Origin: Allomuricauda sp.
GTDB taxonomy: Bacteria; Bacteroidota; Bacteroidia; Flavobacteriales; Flavobacteriaceae
Direction of reading: 5' to 3'
Length of the DNA stretch: 35,354 bases
Assembly: GCA_028284725.1 (NCBI GenBank)
Contig: JANQRD010000265.1
Span: 1-35,354, forward strand
The position numbers were made by a program, and so were the translations under genes. Below are positions 8,702-18,069 of the stretch, one piece after another. The notes beneath the pieces are model-generated. The model had not been told where the DNA came from and did not search any database. It was given only the letters and a program-made list of their open reading frames with translations. How positions within the stretch are numbered: position 1 is the stretch's first letter; every line of letters starts with the position of its first letter.

Positions 8702-9082
8702 ATGAAAAAAATCATCAACACCCCAAATGCTCCGGCGCCCATTGGTCCATATAATCAAGCAGTACTTATTAAGGATACGCTTTATATTTCAGGACAGATT
8801 CCTATCGATCCAAAAACAGGAGACCTGATTGAAGGGGACATAAAACTGGAAACCAAACAGTCCATGGAAAATTTGAAGGCGATTCTGCAAGAAGCCGAAA
8901 TGACCTTTGACCATGTGGTAAAAACCTCAATTTTTATCAAGGATATGCACCAGTTTTCTGAAATAAATGAAGTTTATGGTAGTTATTTCGATCCAGAGAC
9001 AGCCCCTGCACGGGAAACGGTGGAAGTTGCCAATCTTCCAAAGTTTGTAAATGTTGAAATCTCTATGATTGCCGTTAAATAG
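8702..9082 (+). CDS. RidA family reactive enamine/imine deaminase
   Basis: 126 residues, the standard family length. Family motifs: NTPNAPAPIGPYNQAV at the N-terminus, YISGQIPIDPKTGDL, and APARETVEVANLPKFVNVEI, containing the conserved Arg that binds the substrate carboxylate. RidA proteins hydrolyse 2-aminoacrylate and related imines released by PLP enzymes, protecting other PLP enzymes from damage; they form cytosolic trimers. The gene follows the lptD-like gene after 29 bp, probably by read-through. Its last 8 bases overlap the last 8 bases of the convergent kinase gene. Confidence 0.95.
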   Translation: MKKIINTPNAPAPIGPYNQAVLIKDTLYISGQIPIDPKTGDLIEGDIKLETKQSMENLKAILQEAEMTFDHVVKTSIFIKDMHQFSEINEVYGSYFDPETAPARETVEVANLPKFVNVEISMIAVK

Positions 9083-9926
9083 TGCTTTTGTGAAACTCTA
9101 CCAGTCCTTCAATGGGACGTTGGCGAATGACTCCCAAAATAAGGTCATTGCGTTCCAACACAGTGGTTAGCTCATCCTTTAGAAAATGGGCGATACTCCC
9201 TACAAAGCTGATGGGGACTTTTGTGGCCAATTCAAACTGCATGATGTAATTGTTCACAAATTGTTGCAGGCCCTTGTCGATGACCCCTTTACAATATGGG
9301 TGTTCTTTGTTTTCGATAATGAAGCGTGCAAAAGTGGCCAGATACGTGTTCGGATTGGGCTGTTTGTATAAATGCTCCTTGATCACATCTGCATCAAGAT
9401 TGTACTCTTTGGCAAACTTAATTCCCAAATCTTGAGGCATTTTATGGAAATAGTAGTCCCGTAAAAGTTTTCTTCCGAAGAAATTCCCGCTACCATCGTC
9501 CATCAAAATATAGCCCAAGGAAGTTACTTTCTGAAATAGTTGATGGCCGTCGTAATAACTGCAATTGGAACCCGTTCCTAAAATACAAACAATGCCTTGA
9601 TGTCCAATTTTTGTAGTGGAATAGATGGCGGCAAAGGTATCTTCACGTACTTCGGCCTTAGCCTTCGGGAAAAAATCCCTGAAAATCTGCTTTAGAAATT
9701 TCTTCATCCGATCGGTACCACAACCAGCGCCATAGAAATACAGTTGGCTCACTGCTTCCCGGTTTTTGGATAGTTCAAAATTATTGGCCAAACGATCTTC
9801 TATCACTTCACGGGTCAATACCTCTGGACTCAACCCCAATGTTTGGGTGAGAAACAGTTGGTCACCATTGTCATCCAGGGCAATCCAATCCGATTTGGTA
9901 GCCCCGCTATCCACAATCAATATCAT
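9075..9926 (-). CDS. BadF/BadG-type ATPase, N-acetylglucosamine kinase-like
   Basis: 283 residues. ASKHA-fold signatures: phosphate-1 loop LIVDSGATKSDW at the N-terminus, CILGTGSNCSYYDG (about 112-125), and ILMDDGSGNFFGRKLL (about 140-155). This is the eukaryote-like NAGK branch of the BadF/BadG family, which phosphorylates GlcNAc or GlcN; the specific sugar is inferred. GlcNAc released from peptidoglycan by amidases and the GH3 enzyme at the window's left edge would be a sensible substrate. It lies 66 bp downstream of gap on the same strand, with a hairpin between, so it may be a distal member of the pfkA-gap transcript. It overlaps ridA by 8 bp, tail to tail. Confidence 0.88.
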   Translation of the reverse strand: MILIVDSGATKSDWIALDDNGDQLFLTQTLGLSPEVLTREVIEDRLANNFELSKNREAVSQLYFYGAGCGTDRMKKFLKQIFRDFFPKAKAEVREDTFAAIYSTTKIGHQGIVCILGTGSNCSYYDGHQLFQKVTSLGYILMDDGSGNFFGRKLLRDYYFHKMPQDLGIKFAKEYNLDADVIKEHLYKQPNPNTYLATFARFIIENKEHPYCKGVIDKGLQQFVNNYIMQFELATKVPISFVGSIAHFLKDELTTVLERNDLILGVIRQRPIEGLVEFHKSTI

Positions 9927-9947
9927 AGGTTGGTTTTTAGGTTGAAC

Positions 9948-9974
9948 CCTGGAAAAGACGATGCCCTTTCCAGG
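9948..9974 (-). repeat. Hairpin between gap and the kinase gene
   Basis: Perfect 8-bp arms CCTGGAAA (9948-9955) and TTTCCAGG (9967-9974) with an 11-nt loop fill much of the 66-bp spacer after gap. No T-run follows on the minus strand, so a classical intrinsic terminator is not shown. It could be an attenuator, an RNA 3'-end stabiliser that keeps gap mRNA abundant, or chance. Confidence 0.45.
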
Positions 9975-9992
9975 ATTAATGAAAAGTTATGG

Positions 9993-10997
<1,005 letters not shown>

Positions 10998-11016
10998 TTA
11001 CAGTATTTGGTTTTTA

Positions 11017-12003
11017 TTATGTAGTCATTATGTCCGAAACCTTGATGAGTTCCTCATCAATTTCGGTGTGCGCTTTAATAGCTTCGCTGATGGGAGTAAG
11101 TATCAACTTATTGTCTCGAATCCCCACCATGTAGTTGGATTTGCCTTCGAGCAAGCTCTCCACGGCTTTAACGCCCATTCTGCTGGCCAGTACCCTATCA
11201 AAGCAGGTCGGGTTCCCTCCACGTTGCATATGGCCCAACACGGACACTCTTACGTCATAAATGGGTAAATGTTCCTCAACATATTCCTTGAGCTCGAAAA
11301 CATTTTTTCCGATTTTATCTCCTTCGGCAACAATTACAATGCTGGATGATTTTCCCGATTTTTTACTTCGTTTCAGGGATTCCAAAAGCCGTTCCAATCC
11401 GAGATTTTGCTCGGGAATCAGAATTTCCTCTGCACCAGCCCCTACTCCAGCGTTTAGGGCGATATGCCCCACATCACGGCCCATGACCTCAACAAAGAAC
11501 AGGCGGTTATGGGAACTTGCCGTATCACGAATCTTATCAATTGCTTCGACAACGGTATTGATTGCTGTATCGAATCCGATGGTATAACTGGAACCTAAAA
11601 TATCGTTATCTATGGTACCTGGGATACCCATCACAGGAAAGTTGAACTCCTCATTGAATGCCAAAGCACCAGCAAAACTTCCATTTCCTCCAATCACAAC
11701 AAAGGCATCAATTCCCTCTTTTTGTAATTGTTCATAGGCCTGCTTTCTTCCCTCCGGGGTTCTAAATTCGGTACATCTGGCCGATTTTAATATGGTACCT
11801 CCCTTATTGATGATATTGTTTACGCTACGGGCGTCCATGGGCTTAAAGTCACCTTCCATCATTCCCTGATACCCTCTGTAGATTCCGACGCACTCCAATT
11901 TTAGATAGGCACAAGTACGTACAACCGAACGTATACCAGCATTCATACCAGGAGAATCTCCCCCGGAAGTAAGCACTGCGATTTTCTTAATTTCCTTCGC
12001 CAT
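11017..12003 (-). CDS. pfkA: 6-phosphofructokinase
   Basis: 328 residues, the length of bacterial ATP-type PfkA. Motifs: LTSGGDSPGMNAGIRSVVR (ATP loop), VVIGGNGSFAGA (about 100), GIPGTIDNDI (catalytic Asp, about 125), VEVMGRDVGHIALNAGV (fructose-6-phosphate site) and LGHMQRGGNPTCFDR. It makes fructose-1,6-bisphosphate. Oddity: the E. coli-type GGDGS reads GGNGS here, with Asn at the position of the Mg-ATP Asp (codon AAT checked in the DNA); Gly follows, as in ATP-dependent rather than PPi-dependent enzymes. First gene of the pfkA-gap unit, with a putative promoter and LacI-type operator upstream. Confidence 0.96.
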   Translation of the reverse strand: MAKEIKKIAVLTSGGDSPGMNAGIRSVVRTCAYLKLECVGIYRGYQGMMEGDFKPMDARSVNNIINKGGTILKSARCTEFRTPEGRKQAYEQLQKEGIDAFVVIGGNGSFAGALAFNEEFNFPVMGIPGTIDNDILGSSYTIGFDTAINTVVEAIDKIRDTASSHNRLFFVEVMGRDVGHIALNAGVGAGAEEILIPEQNLGLERLLESLKRSKKSGKSSSIVIVAEGDKIGKNVFELKEYVEEHLPIYDVRVSVLGHMQRGGNPTCFDRVLASRMGVKAVESLLEGKSNYMVGIRDNKLILTPISEAIKAHTEIDEELIKVSDIMTT

Positions 12004-12020
12004 TCAAATTTTTAAGAATC

Positions 12021-12028
12021 CAAAACTA
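12021..12028 (-). promoter_or_regulatory. Putative flavobacterial -7 box of pfkA-gap
   Basis: On the minus strand this reads TAGTTTTG, a full match to the Bacteroidota TAnnTTTG box, ending 18 bp before the pfkA ATG. No good TTG -33 element is seen at the usual spacing, so the promoter may depend on the operator-bound protein further upstream. Confidence 0.45.
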
Positions 12029-12070
12029 GGAAACTTTATTTAATTTACGAATGACATATTAACTAATTTG

Positions 12071-12115
12071 TTTTCAGGGATTTTCGCAAACGTTTTCGTA
12101 ATTTTTTCCTGAAAA
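12071..12115. promoter_or_regulatory. LacI-type operator nested in an inverted repeat upstream of pfkA
   Basis: The core CGCAAACGTTTTCG (12085-12098) is a 14-bp palindrome with one mismatched pair around AAACGTTT, the classic LacI/CcpA-family operator shape. It is bracketed almost concentrically by perfect 8-bp arms TTTTCAGG (12071-12078) and CCTGAAAA (12108-12115). The site lies 82-112 bp upstream of the pfkA ATG and downstream of tamB, with no T-run to make the outer arms a terminator. GTTTTCGTAATTTTT (12092-12106) recurs exactly upstream of xylB. Binding by the lacI-type protein encoded here is inferred. Confidence 0.6.
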
Positions 12116-12133
12116 AAGGCCTAAAATGCAACG

Positions 12134-15100
12134 CTATTTGGGCAACTTTTTGGTAGAGTCGTCCTTAGGGATAAATCGAATTAAACTGTCCTGACCCATG
12201 ATTTCCGTAGCCTGATCTTGAACGGGAGGTTTCTCTTCTTTTTTCTTCTTTTTAAAGACTTTTTGCATCAACTCCTTGAAGCTGTTAAAATCTACCTGAT
12301 AGGAGAGTCCGACTCCCTGGGTATACCCTTGGCGTTCCGCCAAAAATTGCTGAATCTGATTTTCCCAGTTGAATATCTTCGCGCTCAGGGTCCCCTCTTC
12401 GTTCAGCAGAACTTGTACTTCCACATCTCCGGCAACTACGGTCTCTGAAACTCCACCTACTGGAACTCCTACCCTTCCATTGACCAAAATTCGATCGGAT
12501 ATCTGGGTTGAAACGGTGACTCCAATCCTGTTTTCGGTCTGAATGTCTGCATTCGGGTCCAGAAGACCTTGTTCATAGGAGACGCCCAAATTAAACTTGT
12601 CGTTGTTTCCTGCCAAAATTTGGTTGAGCAATCCAGAGGCGGTTTGAATAAGGTTACCGGTAACCGCTTGTTGATTGATTCCGGTTTGATCGTTCACAAA
12701 AGTTCCTTGCGCCAACAGAAAAAAGGCATTTCGCTCTTTTACCGTAGGATCCTGCAAGGTGTATTCCAACTCAGATTGAACTACAGAATTAGTGCCCGGA
12801 AAATCTATATCAAAGTCAATGTTTGGGTTTTCAAGTTCACCTTTCAATCTAACAACGACCTCCGTGGGAATTCTTCCGCTAAATCTTTGATTGTCTAAAA
12901 GTGGTGCTGGGTTGGCATTCAATTTATAAACGGCTTCCAAGTTGAGCTGTGCTGCCAAGGGATCCCTTTCCCAAAGAATCGTTCCTCCGGGACGCACTTG
13001 GAACTTCTTATCGATTACGCCGCCATATTTAAAGTTATATTCACCCGTAACAGCCACGAATTCCCCATACATATTAAACTTTCCATTGGTATTGATCTCA
13101 ATTAAAAGGATTCCTTCGCCAGTACCTTTTAAGGAACTTCCCGTGCTTTGATCTACCACAATCTCAACTTCGGCATCTGGGGTTACAGCAAGATCAAACG
13201 CCATTTCCAATCCTTGGTAATCCTGAAGCACCCGCTCCTCCTCAAAGGATTCCACACCTCTTTTTTCAATGAAATTGATAAAGGAATAATCCCCAACACT
13301 AGTCACATCGCTTAGCGGAATTTTTAAGGAGGTTCCACGAGCAGTGGTGGCATCCACTGCTATGTTCAAGGCATCAGTAGATCCGTAAATGCTTCCAGTA
13401 CCATTGATAAATCCAGTACCATAATATAGTGCTTCCTCGTCGAATTCCGTGTTCAAAATCATGAAGCGGTTGTTTTTCGTGTCCACATCCAGATCGAGTG
13501 ACCAATCGCCAAAGGCGGTATGATTGATGGTGCCGTCCATGGTTGCTGTGGTACCTTCAACCACATCGGAAAGACCGATATTTTCAAAGTAAAAGGTCTG
13601 ATCAAAAAGACGCACTCTGGAATATGGAGCAAAATCATAGTCCACATTAAGGTATGGAATGCCTATTCCCGCATCATTTAAGGCAAGTGACCCGTTGATG
13701 GAGGGATTGGACACATTCCCAGTGATTTTGGCAAAACCGGTGACTGTACCCCTTATGTTTGAAATCACGTCCTCCCCTAGGGGACTAAAGGGTTCCAGCT
13801 CAAAATCCGTCAAGGTCGCGGCAAGATCAAGCTGTCGTCTATTGTTCACATTGGTCACCTTTCCGTTGACGCTCAATTTCTCCCTTCCGTTCTGATTCAA
13901 CCAAGTACTCACCCCAAATTGGGTCAGATCATTGTTTCCAAAAATGCCAATTTCCAAATCGCCCAAAGGAGCATTGTTTACGCTAAAATCCTTAACATTT
14001 AAGCTGGAGGTGGGCAAATATTTGCCATCTTTCTGTAAAATGTTCAGGAACCCGTTGACCGAACCATCCAGTTTGAGACTGTCAATCACCGGAGTAATTT
14101 TGTTCAAAGAGACAATCTTGAATTGCAAATCCAAGTCTTTATATGTGGAGTCGGCCAGTTCGCCCCGCAACCGTATTTGTTCCCGTTCTTCGTTGTCCAT
14201 GACAACATCCTCTATACGAATGCTGTCCAAAGTCCTATTAACAATTACTTTGTTCTTATTGTTCCCTTCCTTATTTAAGACCCAAGTGTTTCCCTTAAAG
14301 TTGATATCGGATTTTTTAAGCCCTATCACCGATTTATTTTCTTCGTTGAAAGTGTGATAGAAATTCAAGTTGTATTTGTCATCAAATTGACTTCCTCCTT
14401 GGAATTCCGTTCTAAAAAAAAGTGTGTCCTTTAATGTGGTATTGATGAGCTGAAAATCCTTAACGTCATAGTAAATGGTCGACATGTCCTCCACCGAAAC
14501 AAATGTGTTGAACAGGGGATTTTTATTATCGATTTTCAATTCGATATTATCAAAATCATTACCATAAGCCTCGATACTTGGCGACTTAAAGGTGAGTTTA
14601 AAATCTCCTTCATCCGAAATAATATTGCCCCTAATAAAGGTATTGGGGTCAAAAGTGACCTCTGGAAAGAAAACATCCACAATCTTGTTGTATATCTTAA
14701 AGTTAAAATTGAGACGCTGCCCCTCCGAGATTTCAAAAGGTTTGTAATTGGTATAGATGCTGCCCACCGAATTCTGCACCAGTTTTCCGAGTTCAGCCAC
14801 CTTAAATTTTCCCTTAACATAGCCCGTGATGATATCAGGTGAATTTATCTCCACAGTCCGTATGGTATCTTGATCAAAGGAAGACGCCACGGCAAAATCC
14901 TCGAAATAATAGGTGTCGTTCTTGTTTTGATATGTGGTGTTGGAGAAACGAATTTGGCCAGCCATATTGTCGAATGTGCTCCCCTCAATATCCATGTTCA
15001 AATCCCCTTTGAAGATGGAGACACTATCATTGATGAAGTTCAACTTCTTCAAATCGGCATGGGCCACAGATGCTATAAAATTGAACTTGTTCTCATCTGC

Positions 15101-16561
15101 GCCAAAATCTGCCAATCCCTTAAAGTCAAACTGAAAGTTTTCATCATTGCTCAAGAGCGATCCATCAAAAAGCTGCTCTTTTAAAATTCCAGATACCTTT
15201 AAGTTGTTGTATTCGTAGTTGTTGTATTCCAATTTGTACACCTCCCCAATTACTTCGGTGTTCAAGTATTCTGCGATAAAACCCTTTCCTTCAACATTCA
15301 CGTCAAGCGTGGCCAATCCCAGTTGCTCATCATTGACAAAATTCCCCAAGTTGAAATCTATCAATGAGATAAAACCAATATAGGAAGCATCATCGATGGT
15401 CTGAATGTTGGTCATCTGTAAATCGGTATAGCTGCTGCCAATGGCCGTGTTCAGATTGATTTGAACATCCAACGAGGTTTCTGTGACCTCCGCATCTCCC
15501 CTTATGGTAAATTGTCCCATTTTTTGGAGCGATGAAGGAATGTTTTTTCCCAAAATATCCGGAAGAATAGATCGCAATTGGTAATAGCTCGAGGTAACAT
15601 TATCCATATCGGCCCGCATTATGAAGGGCGCTTCACGGCTAAAAAGATTATCGAACTCAAAATCACCCCGTATTCCAGTATTCTCGGATTGTAGAAAGAG
15701 ATCTTTTACCTTTAGGCTATTGAGTACCCCGCTCACCGAACTGGCAAAAGAGACTTCTTTATCCTTCCCAAATTCGTTGTAAAATGAGTTGATTTCGTTA
15801 AAGGCTATAATCGATTCATCAAAATCCGCCTCAATCTTCACGCGATCCAAAAACTCCGAAAAATCCTCTCGGTTGTAGTTGAACACCAAATCTCCCTGAA
15901 TCAAAGACTCCCCTGTTTGAATACGAAGGTCATCAAATCGCATTTGCTGTTTGGTGTACTTATAGTTGGTCGATAGATTTTTTAGCAGGATGCCCCTATA
16001 ACTTGACAATGAAAGTTCCTCAATAGCAAGGCTTACCTCAGGTCCCAAAATTTGAAAATCCTTGGCCTTTATTTCCAGGTCTGTGAAGTCAAGTACTTTT
16101 TGATTCTCCTGATTTTCATCGGTCAAACGAAACCGGCTCCCATCAATTTCAATCTCATCCGAAGCCATAAAAAATGGTGGGGTACCTGGGGCTCTGGGCT
16201 GTCCATCGTCCAACTTCGCCACAAATACATCAAGATTGGTATCCCTTTCCCCTTCGTAGGTCTTCATGTTCAAGAAAAGACCGTCCACATCAATGTCACC
16301 AAATTCCAGCTTTCCATTGACCATATTCCTTAGGTTCAAGATGGAAGTGGACAATTTCTCAATGTAAATCAGCGTGTCCTTCCGATAATCCTCCACATAA
16401 ATTCCCTTAATGCCCGTGTTGAGATTAAAAAGTGACAGACCCAAACGATCAATATAAATGTTGGTACCGAACTCCTCGTTCAAGGCTTCTGTAGCATAGG
16501 TAGCAAGCCTTGTCTGTACCGCTGGAATGGATAAAATCAAAGAACCCAAAACCATGATCAA
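12134..16561 (-). CDS. TamB-like translocation/assembly module protein
   Basis: About 1475 residues. A single N-terminal hydrophobic anchor ending in LSIPAVQTRLA is followed by an AsmA-like beginning (EEFGTNIYIDRLGLSLFN), a long repetitive beta-rich groove, and the C-terminal TamB/DUF490 domain (about 1030-1440: MYGEFVAVTGEYNFKYGGVIDKKFQVRPGGTI). TamB proteins span the periplasm and support outer-membrane protein assembly and phospholipid movement. The track start is TTG 16561, but the frame stays open to 16615 (in-frame TAA at 16616-16618), and those codons encode basic plus hydrophobic residues (RKLRKILLRFLLAIV) that look like the true membrane anchor. No ATG, GTG or TTG exists upstream of 16561 in that frame, so the start is unresolved; CTG 16588 after AAGG is one candidate. 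Confidence 0.9.
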   Translation of the reverse strand: MIMVLGSLILSIPAVQTRLATYATEALNEEFGTNIYIDRLGLSLFNLNTGIKGIYVEDYRKDTLIYIEKLSTSILNLRNMVNGKLEFGDIDVDGLFLNMKTYEGERDTNLDVFVAKLDDGQPRAPGTPPFFMASDEIEIDGSRFRLTDENQENQKVLDFTDLEIKAKDFQILGPEVSLAIEELSLSSYRGILLKNLSTNYKYTKQQMRFDDLRIQTGESLIQGDLVFNYNREDFSEFLDRVKIEADFDESIIAFNEINSFYNEFGKDKEVSFASSVSGVLNSLKVKDLFLQSENTGIRGDFEFDNLFSREAPFIMRADMDNVTSSYYQLRSILPDILGKNIPSSLQKMGQFTIRGDAEVTETSLDVQINLNTAIGSSYTDLQMTNIQTIDDASYIGFISLIDFNLGNFVNDEQLGLATLDVNVEGKGFIAEYLNTEVIGEVYKLEYNNYEYNNLKVSGILKEQLFDGSLLSNDENFQFDFKGLADFGADENKFNFIASVAHADLKKLNFINDSVSIFKGDLNMDIEGSTFDNMAGQIRFSNTTYQNKNDTYYFEDFAVASSFDQDTIRTVEINSPDIITGYVKGKFKVAELGKLVQNSVGSIYTNYKPFEISEGQRLNFNFKIYNKIVDVFFPEVTFDPNTFIRGNIISDEGDFKLTFKSPSIEAYGNDFDNIELKIDNKNPLFNTFVSVEDMSTIYYDVKDFQLINTTLKDTLFFRTEFQGGSQFDDKYNLNFYHTFNEENKSVIGLKKSDINFKGNTWVLNKEGNNKNKVIVNRTLDSIRIEDVVMDNEEREQIRLRGELADSTYKDLDLQFKIVSLNKITPVIDSLKLDGSVNGFLNILQKDGKYLPTSSLNVKDFSVNNAPLGDLEIGIFGNNDLTQFGVSTWLNQNGREKLSVNGKVTNVNNRRQLDLAATLTDFELEPFSPLGEDVISNIRGTVTGFAKITGNVSNPSINGSLALNDAGIGIPYLNVDYDFAPYSRVRLFDQTFYFENIGLSDVVEGTTATMDGTINHTAFGDWSLDLDVDTKNNRFMILNTEFDEEALYYGTGFINGTGSIYGSTDALNIAVDATTARGTSLKIPLSDVTSVGDYSFINFIEKRGVESFEEERVLQDYQGLEMAFDLAVTPDAEVEIVVDQSTGSSLKGTGEGILLIEINTNGKFNMYGEFVAVTGEYNFKYGGVIDKKFQVRPGGTILWERDPLAAQLNLEAVYKLNANPAPLLDNQRFSGRIPTEVVVRLKGELENPNIDFDIDFPGTNSVVQSELEYTLQDPTVKERNAFFLLAQGTFVNDQTGINQQAVTGNLIQTASGLLNQILAGNNDKFNLGVSYEQGLLDPNADIQTENRIGVTVSTQISDRILVNGRVGVPVGGVSETVVAGDVEVQVLLNEEGTLSAKIFNWENQIQQFLAERQGYTQGVGLSYQVDFNSFKELMQKVFKKKKKEEKPPVQDQATEIMGQDSLIRFIPKDDSTKKLPK

Positions 16562-16623
16562 TACGATGGCCAGTAGAAATCGAAGCAGTATTTTCCTTAG
16601 TTTTCTGATAGGGCTTTATGTTT

Positions 16624-16631
16624 TACCTTTG
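16624..16631 (+). promoter_or_regulatory. Putative -7 box of tsaD
   Basis: TACCTTTG matches the TAnnTTTG consensus and ends 26 bp before the tsaD GTG start, giving a leader of about 20 nt. No clear TTG -33 element is seen upstream. Confidence 0.4.
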
Positions 16632-16657
16632 CTCGACCAATTTTTGTTCCAAAATCA

Positions 16658-17686
16658 GTGACAGCCGAAAAAATTTACATTCTCGCCATAGAGTCCTCGT
16701 GTGACGATACCTCAGCAGCTGTGTTGTGCAATACAAAAGTGTTGAGCAATGTGGTGGCAACACAAGAAATCCACAAACAATATGGAGGTGTGGTCCCCGA
16801 ATTGGCATCCAGGGCGCATCAACAAAATATTGTTCCAGTGGTGCATCAAGCCTTGGCCAAAGCAAATATCGACAAAAAACAACTATCTGCCATAGCGTTT
16901 ACCCGTGGGCCCGGGCTTATGGGCTCCCTTTTGGTGGGTACCTCCTTTGCCAAATCGCTGGCTTTGGGACTCAACATTCCATTGATTGAAGTAAACCATA
17001 TGGAAGCCCATATTTTGGCACATTTTATTGAAGATGACGATATGCGGGCCCCGGAATTTCCCTTTTTGGGCATGACCATAAGTGGTGGGCACACCCAAAT
17101 CGTTAAGGTCAATCATTATTTTGATATGGAAATATTGGGTGAAACATTGGATGATGCCGTGGGAGAAGCTTTTGACAAAAGTGCAAAACTCATGGGGCTT
17201 CCTTATCCAGGAGGTCCGTTGGTGGATAAATATGCACGCGAAGGAAATCCCGAGGCCTTTGCGTTTCCCAAACCCAAGGTGGAAGAACTCAACTTTAGCT
17301 TTAGCGGATTGAAGACCAGCATCCTATATTTTCTGCAACGCGAAACCAAAAAGAATCCCGATTTTATAGCTGAAAACATCAAAGACATTTGCGCCTCCGT
17401 ACAAAAAACCATTTTGGACATTCTTATGGACAAATTGCATTTGGCAGTGCAACAAACCGGTATCAAACAAGTGGCCATTGGTGGCGGAGTTGCTGCCAAC
17501 TCAGGGATTCGTGCCAGGCTCAAGAATGCCGAAGAGCGATTGGGATGGAAGACATATATTCCAAAATTCTCGTACTGTACGGATAATGCCGGAATGATTG
17601 GCATAGTGGGTTACTTGAAATTCCTGGAGGGCACTTTTACGGATCAAACTGTGGCTGCAAAGGCACGCTATGCCATTGGAAGTTGA
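16658..17686 (+). CDS. tsaD: tRNA N6-adenosine threonylcarbamoyltransferase TsaD
   Basis: 342 residues. Signatures: ILAIESSCDDTSAAVL (phosphate-1 loop), FTRGPGLMGSLLVG, the metal-binding EVNHMEAHILAHF, MTISGGHTQIV and VAIGGGVAANSGIR. With TsaB, TsaE and TsaC, TsaD installs threonylcarbamoyl on A37 of ANN-decoding tRNAs; it is near-universal and usually essential. The GTG start places the family N-terminus (TAEKIYILAIESS) correctly; no ATG is available. Divergent from tamB and followed by the TfoX-N gene. Confidence 0.98.
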   Translation: MTAEKIYILAIESSCDDTSAAVLCNTKVLSNVVATQEIHKQYGGVVPELASRAHQQNIVPVVHQALAKANIDKKQLSAIAFTRGPGLMGSLLVGTSFAKSLALGLNIPLIEVNHMEAHILAHFIEDDDMRAPEFPFLGMTISGGHTQIVKVNHYFDMEILGETLDDAVGEAFDKSAKLMGLPYPGGPLVDKYAREGNPEAFAFPKPKVEELNFSFSGLKTSILYFLQRETKKNPDFIAENIKDICASVQKTILDILMDKLHLAVQQTGIKQVAIGGGVAANSGIRARLKNAEERLGWKTYIPKFSYCTDNAGMIGIVGYLKFLEGTFTDQTVAAKARYAIGS

Positions 17687-17695
17687 TTTTTTCTG

Positions 17696-17722
17696 TTGAT
17701 TCCAATTTAATTTCTACCTTTT
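17696..17722 (+). promoter_or_regulatory. Possible promoter of the TfoX-N gene
   Basis: TTG (17696-17698), a 16-bp spacer and TACCTTTT (17715-17722, seven of eight positions of TAnnTTTG) lie 19 bp before the preferred ATG. Spacing is slightly short and the last base deviates, so this is tentative. Confidence 0.35.
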
Positions 17723-17740
17723 ACTTCAATATTGGAATTA

Positions 17741-18067
17741 ATGGCATTCAGTGAAGAAACAGCAAATCGAATAAGACAAGCGGTCACTTTGTTTCCTGAA
17801 ACTTTTAAGGAAAAGAAAATGTTCGGTGGACTCTCTTTTTTGTATGAGGGTAAAATGACCGTGGGGATCGTGAAGGAAGATTTGGCCGTGCGTGTGCTTG
17901 CCGACAAAGTGGAAGCCGAGCTTCAAAAAGAATTTACCCGCCCCATGGATTTCACCAAAAGACCCATGAAAGAATTTGTATTTGTCAGCCCTAAAGGTTT
18001 TAATACCGAAGCAGCATTGCAGTATTGGGTTGAATTGGGTCTGGAACACGCCAAAAGCAAACTATAA
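17741..18067 (+). CDS. TfoX N-terminal-domain protein
   Basis: The track uses TTG 17732, but ATG 17741 (MAFSEETANRIRQ) fits the family better; 108 residues. The TfoX_N pattern is evident: KKMFGGLSFLYEGKMTVGIVKEDLAVRV, then FTKRPMKEFVFV and an aromatic/amphipathic C-terminus (LQYWVELGLEHA). In gammaproteobacteria full-length TfoX/Sxy activates competence genes, but standalone TfoX_N proteins in Bacteroidota have no established role, and the TfoX C-terminal domain is missing. It sits 2 bp before rsmE, so the two are probably co-transcribed. Confidence 0.88.
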   Translation: MAFSEETANRIRQAVTLFPETFKEKKMFGGLSFLYEGKMTVGIVKEDLAVRVLADKVEAELQKEFTRPMDFTKRPMKEFVFVSPKGFNTEAALQYWVELGLEHAKSKL

Positions 18068-18069
18068 GC

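Noticed and set aside
12071-12115. Outer inverted repeat as a tamB terminator
   Set aside because: The 29-nt loop and the absence of a T-run after the second arm make termination unlikely; the operator reading fits better.
12218-16333. Many plus-strand ORFs inside tamB, up to 141 residues
   Set aside because: Shadows of the 1475-codon TamB frame; no family motifs or start signals.
17203-17604. 133-residue minus-strand ORF inside tsaD
   Set aside because: Antisense to the conserved TsaD core; residue pattern is that of a shadow frame.
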